From Paenibacillus illinoisensis NBRC 15959 (GTDB lineage Bacteria > Bacillota > Bacilli > Paenibacillales > Paenibacillaceae): a stretch of 64,000 bases of DNA. The notes beneath the pieces were generated by a model that did no database searches, had not been told where the DNA came from, and saw only the letters and a list, made by a program, of their open reading frames with translations. The stretch lies in assembly GCF_004000925.1 (NCBI RefSeq), contig NZ_BIME01000001.1, positions 310,001-374,000 of the forward strand, read 5' to 3'. Shown piece after piece: positions 43,500 to 52,404 of the stretch. The position numbers were made by a program, and so were the translations under genes. Positions within the stretch are counted from its first letter, which is position 1. Each line of letters starts with the position of its first letter.

Positions 43500-44333
43500 A
43501 TGAATCATCAGACGTTGCTTACGAACTACCTGTCCAACCTGCAGGTGGAACTGTTCATGGTCAACTATAATCGGTGTGATGCCGACTGGCGTGATCTGGA
43601 TTACACCCCCGACTACAGCAAATTTTATTGGATCAGCGAAGGAGAAGGATGGTTGAAGATTGGGGATCAGGAGTATTATCCTGTACCTGGACAGCTTTTT
43701 TTGATGCCTGAGGGGGTCACTCAATCCTATTCAGTCATTAGCGATCAGCCTTTTCTGAAGTATTGGTGTCATTTCAGCGCTAAGGTCGGGGGAATTAATT
43801 TATTTCAAATTTTGAAGTTCCCTCACTTTTGTACTATAGAACGCCCTGAATTGGTCAATGAAATCTTCAATCAAATTCTTCTGTATGCGAGATCCGGTGA
43901 GGTATATGCTCACATGATGGCCAAAAGCAAACTGATGGAGCTGATATCCCACTATCTGATGAATCTGGATCTGGAACAGATCACGTATCTGAATATACCC
44001 GTCATGGAGAAAATGTCTGCCATACTTGCCTATATCGATGCCCATATTGAAGAAAATATTACCGTTCAGGATCTGGCGCAGATCGCTTATATGCATCCCA
44101 ACTATTTCATTCGCTTTTTCAAGCAGCAGGTTGGCATACCGCCCATTCACTACATTACGGGTAAAAAAGTGGACAAAGCCAAGGAGCTGCTCAGCTGTAC
44201 GCCGAACACCATTACCATGATCGCTGAACATCTCGGATTTCGGGATTTGTATTATTTTTCGAGGCTGTTCAAGAAACATACCGGGTTAACCCCGACTGAA
44301 TTCCGCAAACAAACGACACGATTGGTAACATAA
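43500..44333 (+). CDS. AraC family transcriptional regulator
   Basis: A 277-residue regulator with an N-terminal cupin sensing domain (KFYWISEGEGWLKIGDQEYY, then PGQLFLMPEGVTQSY) and C-terminal double helix-turn-helix (about 175-272; LAQIAYMHPNYFIRFFKQ and AEHLGFRDLYYFSRLFKK). AAGGAG precedes the ATG. It is divergent from the GH29 fucosidase gene; a separated ATCCCTT/AAGGGAT pair lies in the 118-bp gap and might be its binding region. Confidence 0.9.
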   Translation: MNHQTLLTNYLSNLQVELFMVNYNRCDADWRDLDYTPDYSKFYWISEGEGWLKIGDQEYYPVPGQLFLMPEGVTQSYSVISDQPFLKYWCHFSAKVGGINLFQILKFPHFCTIERPELVNEIFNQILLYARSGEVYAHMMAKSKLMELISHYLMNLDLEQITYLNIPVMEKMSAILAYIDAHIEENITVQDLAQIAYMHPNYFIRFFKQQVGIPPIHYITGKKVDKAKELLSCTPNTITMIAEHLGFRDLYYFSRLFKKHTGLTPTEFRKQTTRLVT

Positions 44334-44368
44334 TACTGGTTATGTATCCCTGTTCCTGAGCATCAAAA

Positions 44369-44392
44369 GGAGTTCCCTGACTAAGGAACCCC
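44369..44392. terminator. Weak hairpin between convergent AraC and WbsX-like genes
   Basis: GGAGTTCC and GGAACCCC pair at 7 of 8 positions around CTGACTAA. No clear T run follows, so the terminator role is uncertain. Confidence 0.35.
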
Positions 44393-44419
44393 GTGAGTTA
44401 CAACAGCGTGGTATGAATT

Positions 44420-45475
44420 TCAATGACTCCTTGATTGGATGAGTTTCTTGATTTCTTTCAAATAGGCATATCCGTACACTTCATCCGGTTCAAGGTATGC
44501 CCCTTCCGCCCACTCGTTCCAGGCATTGACGAACAGGAATTCACTCTTGTACCCATGACGGCTCCGTTCCAGCTGCCTTGACAGATATACCCCAAATTTC
44601 TCCGGAGTCGAGCCGATGGTACTCTGCCCGTCCATGCCCCGACGAGGTGTATTATCCCAATTTACAAAAGCACCAGGGTAGATGATCTCTCCGTTTCGAT
44701 GCGGTGATCTTTCCAGAATGGCAGACCATACTTTATCGTAGTTCACCACAATATGCTTGTGACTGCCGATATTCAGCTCGATCCAAATTTCGTTTGTGTG
44801 ACCATGGGCAAAGGTATAATGCGGCTCAAATTCCATGCTTGCGTCAAACACCTGACTGTTGTAAGTCGGGAAACCGCCTATCGTTTCAACAAAATGAATA
44901 CCCTCAAGCCCGTGCTTCACTGCGAGCTTGCGCCAGTACCGAATCATATCCTCACAACGGGGGATGCTGGCAGGCCGATAAATAAGGAACATGGGCTTGC
45001 CGTCCACCCGGATATACCGTTTGTCTTTAAATGCCCTCACCAAATATTCGAAATGTTCCTTCCAGTCGTTCTCGTCCCCATAGTCCTGTGAAATGAGAAC
45101 GTCCGATTCCTGACCATCCCATTTACGTGTCCAGGTTTCATTTGCCCACGACAGGCAAAATGGAAAATCAGGTTCTCCGGTTTGTATAATCTCATCAAAC
45201 GGCTTTTCGAGCAGACGCTTGCCCTTAAACCAATAGTGATAGTAACAAAATCCGTATATCCCGTGATTCCTAGCTGTATCTGCCTGCCATTTGCGCACTG
45301 CAGGGTCGGTCAGATCATAGTAATTCTCTTGTAATGGTTTCCTTGGCTGAACATGCCCTGAGTATAAGGGAATGGACTTTTTCACATTGGTCCATTCGGT
45401 GAAACCTTCTCCCCACCACCTGTCATTCTCGGCAATACGATGAAATTGAGGTAAATGCAACGCAATAAGTTTCAA
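44420..45475 (-). CDS. WbsX-like / GH99-like glycan-active protein
   Basis: A 351-residue protein of the Glyco_tran_WbsX (GH99-like) family. ALHLPQFHRIAENDRWWGEG followed by FTEWTNVKK near the N-terminus, YGFCYYHYWFKGKRLLEKP near residue 75 and VNAWNEWAEGAYLEPD near 325 are the family hallmarks. These proteins occur in polysaccharide and protein-glycosylation loci; the reaction is not settled. GGAGG is 8 bases before a TTG at 45473-45475, giving the usual MKLIAL start, so the first five codons of the longest frame are dropped. It follows the CgeB-like gene by 28 bp. Confidence 0.85.
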   Translation of the reverse strand: MKLIALHLPQFHRIAENDRWWGEGFTEWTNVKKSIPLYSGHVQPRKPLQENYYDLTDPAVRKWQADTARNHGIYGFCYYHYWFKGKRLLEKPFDEIIQTGEPDFPFCLSWANETWTRKWDGQESDVLISQDYGDENDWKEHFEYLVRAFKDKRYIRVDGKPMFLIYRPASIPRCEDMIRYWRKLAVKHGLEGIHFVETIGGFPTYNSQVFDASMEFEPHYTFAHGHTNEIWIELNIGSHKHIVVNYDKVWSAILERSPHRNGEIIYPGAFVNWDNTPRRGMDGQSTIGSTPEKFGVYLSRQLERSRHGYKSEFLFVNAWNEWAEGAYLEPDEVYGYAYLKEIKKLIQSRSH

Positions 45476-45503
45476 TCGGGATTCCTCCATACGTCAGCCG
45501 GAT

Positions 45504-46634
45504 TTATCGGAAGATTCGGTCCAGAAGCTGCAGGCTACTCTGAAGATAGGAATGATTGTATTTGACATAAGCCATTGCCCTGGAAGCCGCCAGTCTTCGC
45601 TGATCCACCCGGTTCCAGTAGAAGTCAAACTTCTGGGTAAGCTCCTCCTGCGAGTTATAGCTTTGGAACACGTCCGTATCCAGATTCCTATTGGTCAATA
45701 TCGAATTTAGCTGAAACGTGCCGCAAGCGGCTACCTCCAACACGCTTCTAACCGAAGAGTTGTCCTGAATAACCATTTTGCTGCCATTGTATAACGCAGC
45801 CCGATCCTCCTGAGCATGCACGGGAATAAACGAACCGAATCGCTTCCACCCTTCCCCCTCCACTCGAACCACTTTACCGGATAACAACGCATGATTCGCC
45901 AAATCAACAAGGCTGCTGCCCGGCTGAGCATCTCCAATGATATAGACATCCGACTCATCTTGCTTGAGTACAGACTGCGGGTAATATACGTTAGGATTTG
46001 GCGGAAAAGGAACCTCATAACATCGTGCATTACTCATGCGTCCATAGGTTGGAATGTTCTCCGCTTTCTGTGTAAACACATAGTCAAATATGGAAATGAA
46101 TGCTTCCGAATGCTTCACACCGGATAGGTCGGTTAACCATAAAGCCTTTTTGACCGTTGAAGTCCTTAAGGCTTCCATGCTCTCCTCTGGCAGAATCTCT
46201 CCCTCTTCCCCGCCCAGTACGAGAACCAAGTCCGTTTTGGAACGTTCCAAATAAGGTCCAACAGGCTGAATCGCCTTAATTTCATATATACTTTTCACCA
46301 GATGCCTCAAACTCTGTTCCACGAGAATGGAAATGGAAGAGGATGCTCGATCATTACAAGGCGTAATGAAGAGAACATTCAATTGTTTGTAGACGACATC
46401 CTGAGGAACTTCCTTGGGTGGATGAATGACATCCTGTAGAGTTTTCATTAAATACTGCTGCAGATCCGCCTGTTGGGCGGTCAGATGATGCTGAATTGAC
46501 TTCAGTTTCCGATTCAAAGTGGCATTCAACTGTCTTACCAACATTCGGTTGGGTTGCTCTGCAATCAGCTTGTTTTTTTGAGATTTGACTTGCAGCCGTT
46601 TCTTTTTAGTGATGACCGATCCCTCCCGTCTCAA
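45504..46634 (-). CDS. CgeB-like spore maturation glycosyltransferase
   Basis: A 376-residue protein. A lysine-rich, coiled N-terminus (about 1-75) precedes a GT-B-like fold: LNVLFITPCNDRASSS, VLVLGGEEGEILPEE, VFTQKAENIPTYGR with C-terminal EVPFPPNP, and DNSSVRSVLEVAACGTFQL near residue 320. This matches the CgeB family, whose B. subtilis member acts on the outermost spore layer. The start is unclear: the frame opens at TTG (46634) without a good site, while GGGAGG lies 8 bases before an ATC codon. It is upstream of the WbsX-like gene and divergent from a repeat-rich fibre protein. Confidence 0.78.
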   Translation of the reverse strand: MRREGSVITKKKRLQVKSQKNKLIAEQPNRMLVRQLNATLNRKLKSIQHHLTAQQADLQQYLMKTLQDVIHPPKEVPQDVVYKQLNVLFITPCNDRASSSISILVEQSLRHLVKSIYEIKAIQPVGPYLERSKTDLVLVLGGEEGEILPEESMEALRTSTVKKALWLTDLSGVKHSEAFISIFDYVFTQKAENIPTYGRMSNARCYEVPFPPNPNVYYPQSVLKQDESDVYIIGDAQPGSSLVDLANHALLSGKVVRVEGEGWKRFGSFIPVHAQEDRAALYNGSKMVIQDNSSVRSVLEVAACGTFQLNSILTNRNLDTDVFQSYNSQEELTQKFDFYWNRVDQRRLAASRAMAYVKYNHSYLQSSLQLLDRIFR

Positions 46635-46813
46635 GCGGATTGACGCTCACTGCCTACAATATGCACGGAAGACTGGCTAGGTTTCTAGAGTCGTATTTTT
46701 AGGTATTCAACCAGGAGTGATTGGGAAATCTCCTCATAAATGTGCCAGAACCCCGTGTCCATCCGGTTCTTGTCCTCATAGAATATATCAAGACCAGATA
46801 GGAGTTGATATGT

Positions 46814-47212
46814 TTGCCAACATTTGATAGCGTCCTCGTTACGGGAAACCAGACCATTAATCAGGATCTGCATGTGAATGGTAATGAAACGATCGACCTT
46901 GACCTGCAAGTGAACGGAAACCAGACCATTGCCGGCCATCTTCAAATTAACGGCAGTGGTTCACTTACAAGCAATCTCGGAGTCGGCGGAGTTATCGATG
47001 CAGGGGACAGTGTAAAAGCCGCCACCCAGATCATGGCGCTTAATCAGCCAACGCTTCCTGCTGTCTTGCCAGCAGTGCAGCAGTTGTTATACTACAATCC
47101 AGGTGTCTTGAACCAACCGGGCCTTGTTCTGACAGGAACGAGCGGTAACCAATATGTGTTGTTTATCGACGATAGCGGAGGAACACCCAATCTTGCTATT
47201 CAGATGTTGTAA
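46814..47212 (+). CDS. Repeat-rich fibre-like protein, unknown function
   Basis: A 132-residue protein. Residues about 10-58 consist of four 12-residue repeats (VTGNQTINQDLH, VNGNETIDLDLQ, VNGNQTIAGHLQ, INGSGSLTSNLG), a pattern of short turns and strands seen in phage fibres and other beta-solenoids. The C-terminal half (QPGLVLTGTSGNQYVLFID and so on) looks like a small beta domain. There is no signal peptide. AGGAG is 9 bases before a TTG at 46814; an out-of-frame ATG at 46809 ends after five codons. Divergence from CgeB/WbsX-like genes suggests a glycosylated surface or spore protein. Confidence 0.68.
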   Translation: MPTFDSVLVTGNQTINQDLHVNGNETIDLDLQVNGNQTIAGHLQINGSGSLTSNLGVGGVIDAGDSVKAATQIMALNQPTLPAVLPAVQQLLYYNPGVLNQPGLVLTGTSGNQYVLFIDDSGGTPNLAIQML

Positions 47213-47228
47213 TTCAGATGTTGTAATT
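47201..47228. repeat. 14-bp tandem duplication across a stop codon
   Basis: CAGATGTTGTAATT occurs twice in direct succession, with the fibre-protein stop codon in the first copy. It looks like a recent slippage duplication with no effect on the protein. Confidence 0.8.
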
Positions 47229-47242
47229 CATGCAAAGCGTGC

Positions 47243-47289
47243 AAAAGCCGATCTGCAGGGATGATTCACACTGCGGATCGGCTTTTTTT
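47243..47289. terminator. Bidirectional terminator between fibre and GH30 genes
   Basis: AAAGCCGATCTGCAG pairs with CTGCGGATCGGCTTT (one mismatch) and is followed by a T run on the plus strand and TTTTG on the minus strand. Confidence 0.88.
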
Positions 47290-47298
47290 GAATACTAA

Positions 47299-48648
47299 TT
47301 ATCGACTGGGAATCAAAATGGTCAGTGCACTTTTGGATTCCATGGATATGCTTAACAGTTCCTCATCACGAAGCTTCAGCCGGATATTACCAGACTCTTC
47401 CCCATCATTGAATAGAACTACGGCAATGGAACCGTCCCTGTTGCTGAAGGCCACGTTGGGTATGGAGGCATGACTGGAAGTAGATTCAATACGAACGGCC
47501 TTTGGGCGAATGAATGCGCTAAAATGTGCCAGTGCATAGTAATCGAGTGTATACATAAGCTCACCCGTTTGCTGATTTACCTGCACGATGCCGCGACAAG
47601 TACTGCGACCGAACCCAGGCACCGTTGGCCCGTTGTTCTCATCAAGTGCCATATTCCAGAGCACCATAGACTTGCTGTAGTTCCGAAGAATCTGAATTCC
47701 TGTTCGCATGACATTGGAAAAAGCCTGCTCAAAGGGAGGAATCCAATCTCCTCCTGATCCTTCTGTAAAATGTACTTCCTTTCCGCTGAATGCTTGATAC
47801 ACCTTTGTTTGTGCCGATGCTTCGCCCCCATACCAGTGCCAAGCCACGCCATCCACATCCTCTCCCGCCTGTTCCAGCACGGTAAGTGGATAACCCGGTT
47901 CATCCCAGTTGTGATCATAGCAGAGAATCTTGGTCTGAATACCTTGGCTGACAAAGGTAGGTTTCAGATGATTCTTGATAAAATCCGCCTGTGCTTCCGC
48001 AGGCATCAGCATGCCTGGATAATGGCCCGGTTCATACAATGCCTCATTCTGCGGTGTCACTGCATGGACTGGCAGTCCATGTTTCGCGTATGCTTTGATA
48101 GTTTGGGCAAAATATTCGGCGTACACCGGATAATACTCATGCTTCAGTTGTCCCGTAATCATGGACCCGCTTGTTTTCATCCAACCCGGAGCACTCCAGG
48201 GCGAAAGAAACAGCTTCAGATCCGGATTTAATTCGAGCGCTTTCCGGGTTAAGGGGATTACATCCTCCTCATCATGCGCAATACTGAAACGGGCGAGAGA
48301 CAAATCAGTGTCCCCTTCAGGCAGATCATTATAGCTGTATACCGTTCTGGCATAATCGGATGCGCCCATTGGATTGCGAATAACCGACAAGCCGATGCCA
48401 TCCCGCGGGTGAAATAGCCTGATCATTAGCTCTTCCCTCTGTTCTTCACTCAATATCTGATGAATCAGATACGCTGACGAATCGGTAAATGAAGCTCCGA
48501 AACCATCCATCTCCTGAAAAGTATGCTGATCATCCAGCCTGATTTCAATTGGCTCCCGGTCCGACTGAAGCGATTTCAATTGTTCCTCTGATACAGACTT
48601 AAATAGTTCATGTTCTCCTGTTGATCGATAGATCGTAAATTGGCTCAT
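47299..48648 (-). CDS. Glycoside hydrolase family 30 (glucosylceramidase-like beta-glucosidase)
   Basis: A 449-residue retaining beta-glycosidase. EMDGFGASFTDSSA near residue 46, the acid/base Glu in AVTPQNEALYEP near 200 and the nucleophile Glu in VHFTEGSGGDW near 295 are the family signature. A C-terminal beta domain carries ALTILIPS at the end. No signal peptide, so it works in the cytosol on imported beta-glucosides, beta-1,6-glucan fragments or similar. GGAGGGG precedes the ATG. It is the last gene of the LacI-controlled permease operon. Confidence 0.92.
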   Translation of the reverse strand: MSQFTIYRSTGEHELFKSVSEEQLKSLQSDREPIEIRLDDQHTFQEMDGFGASFTDSSAYLIHQILSEEQREELMIRLFHPRDGIGLSVIRNPMGASDYARTVYSYNDLPEGDTDLSLARFSIAHDEEDVIPLTRKALELNPDLKLFLSPWSAPGWMKTSGSMITGQLKHEYYPVYAEYFAQTIKAYAKHGLPVHAVTPQNEALYEPGHYPGMLMPAEAQADFIKNHLKPTFVSQGIQTKILCYDHNWDEPGYPLTVLEQAGEDVDGVAWHWYGGEASAQTKVYQAFSGKEVHFTEGSGGDWIPPFEQAFSNVMRTGIQILRNYSKSMVLWNMALDENNGPTVPGFGRSTCRGIVQVNQQTGELMYTLDYYALAHFSAFIRPKAVRIESTSSHASIPNVAFSNRDGSIAVVLFNDGEESGNIRLKLRDEELLSISMESKSALTILIPSR

Positions 48649-48669
48649 CTGATCCCCTCCGGTTTTCTT

Positions 48670-50313
48670 TTATTGGATGCCTAATTTCTCTTTATTCTGT
48701 TTCATCTTCTCACTGCGGACCTTCACGATCTCATCCCAGCGATTTTCATCCAAGAATGACTTGTAAGCGGCAAGTGCACCATCAAATGCAGCATCATCCT
48801 TCGCTCGAACCATACTTACCAGTGTCGAATTCCATTTGGTGTTGATGGCAGACAAGGCTCGTGCTTCCTGTGTTCCTTGATCCGGATTGATATTCTCCTG
48901 AATAAAATGAGGTTTCAGCTTGCCTTTGCCCCATTCCTGCATTTGTTTAATCGACTCAGGAAAAGCATCCGCACTTAACGCTTTATGACGATCGTGACCG
49001 AAGAACATGAATTCACCCATGCGATAATCCTTTTTGAACTTATCTGCATTGTTGAGCTGCAGATCCTTCACGGCTGGCAGCAATTCAACCGTACCGTCCG
49101 CTTGGGTCTGGTAGGTTTCACCTTCGATACCATAGTTCATCAGTGTCTGGCCTTCCTCACTGAGCAGATACGTGAAGATCTGAATGGCTTTGGCCGGATC
49201 CTTGCTGTCCTTGGAAATAAAGTTGATCATCCAGCCCGTTATGCCGGATTGATTCAACGTTGGGGCATGGCCTTTGGTACTCTGTGGACCGTCAATTGCA
49301 ATATACTCCTTGCCAGGGTTAGCACTCATATAAATTTGAAGATTGCCTCCTTGCTGTGGTGTGCCGTCCAGCAGCATCGTTGCATATTTTCCCGATTTCA
49401 CTTTTTCCTCGAACGCCGTACCGTCATCTGCAAAACTGTCATCACTGATATTGCCATCTCTGTATACGGTGTTCAGTGTTTTCAACCAAGCGAGATAGTC
49501 TTCATCCAGATTACGATCGTAGAATTCGCCGTTCTCGCTCTCCAGAGGTACACCGATGAAATCCTGCAGCGTATCTCCGAGCGAACCTGTACCCTCTCCA
49601 ATGGCGTTAAATCCGAATGGGATCAACGTTGGAAACTTTTCTTTGATCTGCTTCATTACGCTCTGGAATTCTTCCGGTGTTCCAATAACTGGACTTCCCA
49701 GTGCCTCATAGACATCCTTGCGGATGATAAATGCAGTTTTGGCCGGAATGTTACCGCTATCATAATCGGCTTGTGTATTGGAATAGTTCGGATATCCGTA
49801 GGTCTTGCCATCAGCCAGCTGGAACCAGTTAAGGGTATCTGCCGCAGCCACCTTGTTGAAATACGGATCGTATTTCTCAGCCAGATCATTCAGCGGCAGT
49901 GCCCAAGTTGCAGCCTTTTGCACGACAGGAGAGTTCGAATCGAATACGGTGAGCAGGTCGGGCATCTCCCCACCGGCAAAAAAGGTATTTAGTTTCGTGT
50001 CATCCCCTGTAATGAATTTGATGTTGATGTTCAGGTCCTCTTTGATTTTCTTCGTGACGATGTCTTTGCCAAAATCGGTATTCCACCAGTCCGCGTTAAC
50101 GTACCAGGTTAGATCCGTTACCTCTTCTTTTTTGTCCAGCTGCCATGCAGGAGTCTCCGGATCAACCGTGTATCGGTCTTCAATGGAAATCCAGTTCCCC
50201 TCACCGGTGCCACCTGCTCCTCCTCCGCATCCTGTAACCAATACTACTGCTGTCAGCAGGGCAGCACTCAGTTTAACACCCGTTTGACCGATGGCCTTCT
50301 TCATGTTCAACAT
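48670..50313 (-). CDS. Oligosaccharide-binding lipoprotein (LplA-like, family 1)
   Basis: A 547-residue extracellular binding protein. The signal peptide ends with the lipobox VTGC (Cys at about residue 30), followed by a Gly-rich linker. LTWYVNADWWNTDFGKDIVT near residue 68, GEMPDLLTVFD near 113 and the IRKDVYEALGSP region near 198 are typical of LplA/YtcQ-type sugar-binding proteins. It delivers oligosaccharides to the LplB/LplC-type permeases encoded upstream; the ATPase is expected elsewhere (a shared MsmX-type subunit is known for this class). GGAGGAATCCCT precedes the ATG. Confidence 0.92.
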   Translation of the reverse strand: MLNMKKAIGQTGVKLSAALLTAVVLVTGCGGGAGGTGEGNWISIEDRYTVDPETPAWQLDKKEEVTDLTWYVNADWWNTDFGKDIVTKKIKEDLNINIKFITGDDTKLNTFFAGGEMPDLLTVFDSNSPVVQKAATWALPLNDLAEKYDPYFNKVAAADTLNWFQLADGKTYGYPNYSNTQADYDSGNIPAKTAFIIRKDVYEALGSPVIGTPEEFQSVMKQIKEKFPTLIPFGFNAIGEGTGSLGDTLQDFIGVPLESENGEFYDRNLDEDYLAWLKTLNTVYRDGNISDDSFADDGTAFEEKVKSGKYATMLLDGTPQQGGNLQIYMSANPGKEYIAIDGPQSTKGHAPTLNQSGITGWMINFISKDSKDPAKAIQIFTYLLSEEGQTLMNYGIEGETYQTQADGTVELLPAVKDLQLNNADKFKKDYRMGEFMFFGHDRHKALSADAFPESIKQMQEWGKGKLKPHFIQENINPDQGTQEARALSAINTKWNSTLVSMVRAKDDAAFDGALAAYKSFLDENRWDEIVKVRSEKMKQNKEKLGIQ

Positions 50314-50389
50314 AGGGATTCCTCCTCAGAATGTGGTGAATACCTGGACAGGCATTCAAAAACCTTTATAGATCCAACTTGAATTGGCA

Positions 50390-51277
50390 CTACTCTTTGA
50401 CAGCACCCAGCATCATTCCTGATATAAAATATCTCTGAAGGATGGGATAGATCAGCACGATTGGCAAAGTGGTAATGACGATCGTGGCGAGCTGCACACC
50501 TTTGGTCGTTGTTTCAATGACCGCAGAGCCTCCGATATTTTGCATGGATTGCGTCTGGGATTGCACAATAATTTCATATAACATCATCTGAAGTGGATAT
50601 AATGACTGATCCGTAATGTACAACTTGGTTGTCATAAAGTCATTCCATTGCCCCACTCCATTGAACAGCGCAATGGTAGCCATGGCCGGCATGGAGAGCG
50701 GGATGAAGATTTTGAGGAAGATATGCCAGTCTCCAGCGCCATCGATTTTGGCTGACTCCTCCAGAGAATCCGGGACGTTCCGGAAGAAGTTCATCAGAAT
50801 GACGACATCATAGAAGCTGAACAGCGCCGGAATGATATATACCCAGAAGCTGTTGAGCAGGCCGAGTGATTTGATCAATAGGTATGTTGGAATCATCCCG
50901 CCCGAGAAGAACATCGTGATAACACCCATGGCAACATATAGCTTCCGGCCCCGTATGTATTTTTTGCTCAGGCCGTAACCCACCATGGCACAGAAAAATA
51001 CGTGAGTAACCACTCCAATTGTCGTTTTGGAAACCGAGATGAAGAAGGCTTGCCAAATACTCGAATCATTAAATACAGCGCGGTAGTTCTCCAGCGAGAA
51101 CTCCGGCGACCAGAAGATGAACCCGCCTTCCGCCAGCGCCTTGCCGGAACTAAAGGAAGAGATGACCACATTCCAGAGCGGGACCACAATAACAATGGTA
51201 CATATGACCAGCAAAATAATATTCAGCGTATCAAAGATCCGGCTATCGAGATCTTCTTTTGCCACCTTTCCATTCAC
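50390..51277 (-). CDS. Carbohydrate ABC transporter permease, LplC/YtcP type
   Basis: A 295-residue inner-membrane subunit with six helices. The EAA loop ESAKIDGAGDWHIFLKIFIP near residue 185 and the closing GMMLGAVKE are characteristic. Translation starts at GTG with GGAGG before it. It pairs with the LplB-type permease that begins 15 bp upstream. Confidence 0.93.
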   Translation of the reverse strand: MNGKVAKEDLDSRIFDTLNIILLVICTIVIVVPLWNVVISSFSSGKALAEGGFIFWSPEFSLENYRAVFNDSSIWQAFFISVSKTTIGVVTHVFFCAMVGYGLSKKYIRGRKLYVAMGVITMFFSGGMIPTYLLIKSLGLLNSFWVYIIPALFSFYDVVILMNFFRNVPDSLEESAKIDGAGDWHIFLKIFIPLSMPAMATIALFNGVGQWNDFMTTKLYITDQSLYPLQMMLYEIIVQSQTQSMQNIGGSAVIETTTKGVQLATIVITTLPIVLIYPILQRYFISGMMLGAVKE

Positions 51278-51292
51278 GTGTTACGCCTCCTT

Positions 51293-52288
51293 CTACAGCA
51301 CAGATTGATTATCGTTCAGCTTGCTCGTGATCTTGTTTGCGGTAACCAGCAAAATGACGGACACAATCGAGACACCGAGTCCAACCGCAGTCGCATACGA
51401 AAAGTCACCCTGAGACATCCCCATACGATATACATAAGAGTTGATGACTTCTGCTTTTTCACGGTTTTGCGAGTTCATCAGAACCAGTGTCTGATCCAGG
51501 TTGGAGCCAAGTAAACCGCTTACCGTTAAAATCAGATTCAAGCTAATGATGGATCTCATGTTCGGAAGCGTGATGTTCCAGATCTGTCTAAGCCTACTAG
51601 CACCATCAATTTTGGCAGCTTCATAGTACGTGGGGTCAATCTTCGACATGATGGCCAGGTACAAGATGGTCCCCCAGCCAGCCTCTTTCCATATATCCGA
51701 TAACGTAGCAATCCACCAGTACTTTCCGGCATCCAGCAGGATGTTTTGCGGCTGCGAGATCAAGCCCAGACTGAGCAGGATCTGATTGAATAGCCCCGTC
51801 GTAGAGAACCAGGTGATGAGCATGCCGCCAAGTACGATCCAGGACAAAAAGTGCGGCAAATATGAAACCGTTTGCACAAATTTCTTGAACCGTCCGCTGT
51901 TCAGCTCGTAGATCATGATTGCAAGAATAATGGGAATGACGAAGCCGATCCCCAATTTGAGAAAACTGATGCCCAGCGTATTCACAACCGCGTCCCAGAA
52001 ATATTTATCCGACAGGATAATTCTGAAATTCTCCAAGCCTACCCACGGTGCGGTAGCGAGCGTATCAATGACCGTGTAATTCTTGAATGCAATCGTTAGA
52101 CCATAAATCGGAATGTAACAAAAAATGATCATAAAGATAATGCCCGGTATAATCATGGACTGAATTTCCCACTGTCTGCGATAGTCGATGACGAACTCTC
52201 TAACTCGCTGCCCTAGCGGCTTTTTTTGTTTAGGACCCGACCCAATCTGCGTATTCCCGGCTGCCTTCTCAACAGCTAATTTACTCAC
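51293..52288 (-). CDS. Carbohydrate ABC transporter permease, LplB/YteP type
   Basis: A 331-residue inner-membrane subunit. After a basic N-terminal tail, IIPGIIFMIIFCYIPIYGLTI is the first helix and YYEAAKIDGASRLRQIWNIT near residue 230 is the EAA loop. It begins with GTG, preceded by GGGGAG. It is the first structural gene behind one of two LacI palindromes, so the whole LplB-LplC-LplA-GH30 run is probably repressed by the neighbouring LacI protein until the sugar is present. Confidence 0.93.
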   Translation of the reverse strand: MSKLAVEKAAGNTQIGSGPKQKKPLGQRVREFVIDYRRQWEIQSMIIPGIIFMIIFCYIPIYGLTIAFKNYTVIDTLATAPWVGLENFRIILSDKYFWDAVVNTLGISFLKLGIGFVIPIILAIMIYELNSGRFKKFVQTVSYLPHFLSWIVLGGMLITWFSTTGLFNQILLSLGLISQPQNILLDAGKYWWIATLSDIWKEAGWGTILYLAIMSKIDPTYYEAAKIDGASRLRQIWNITLPNMRSIISLNLILTVSGLLGSNLDQTLVLMNSQNREKAEVINSYVYRMGMSQGDFSYATAVGLGVSIVSVILLVTANKITSKLNDNQSVL

Positions 52289-52320
52289 GTTCCATAGCTC
52301 CCCTCTGACTTTCCATACTT

Positions 52321-52336
52321 ATAAAAACGTTTTTAT
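52321..52336. promoter_or_regulatory. LacI-family operator, transporter operon
   Basis: ATAAAAACGTTTTTAT is a perfect 16-bp palindrome 33 bp before the first permease gene. The same core lies in front of the LacI gene. Confidence 0.8.
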
Positions 52337-52404
52337 TTTTGTGCATAAAAACCCCCTTATTCTGCTTCCATCATTTAAAAAAAGACCGAACTGATCCTAC
52401 ACAA

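Noticed and set aside
46685..46945. 86-codon minus-strand frame between the CgeB-like and fibre genes
   Set aside because: It overlaps the fibre gene on the other strand and has no start signal or family signature.
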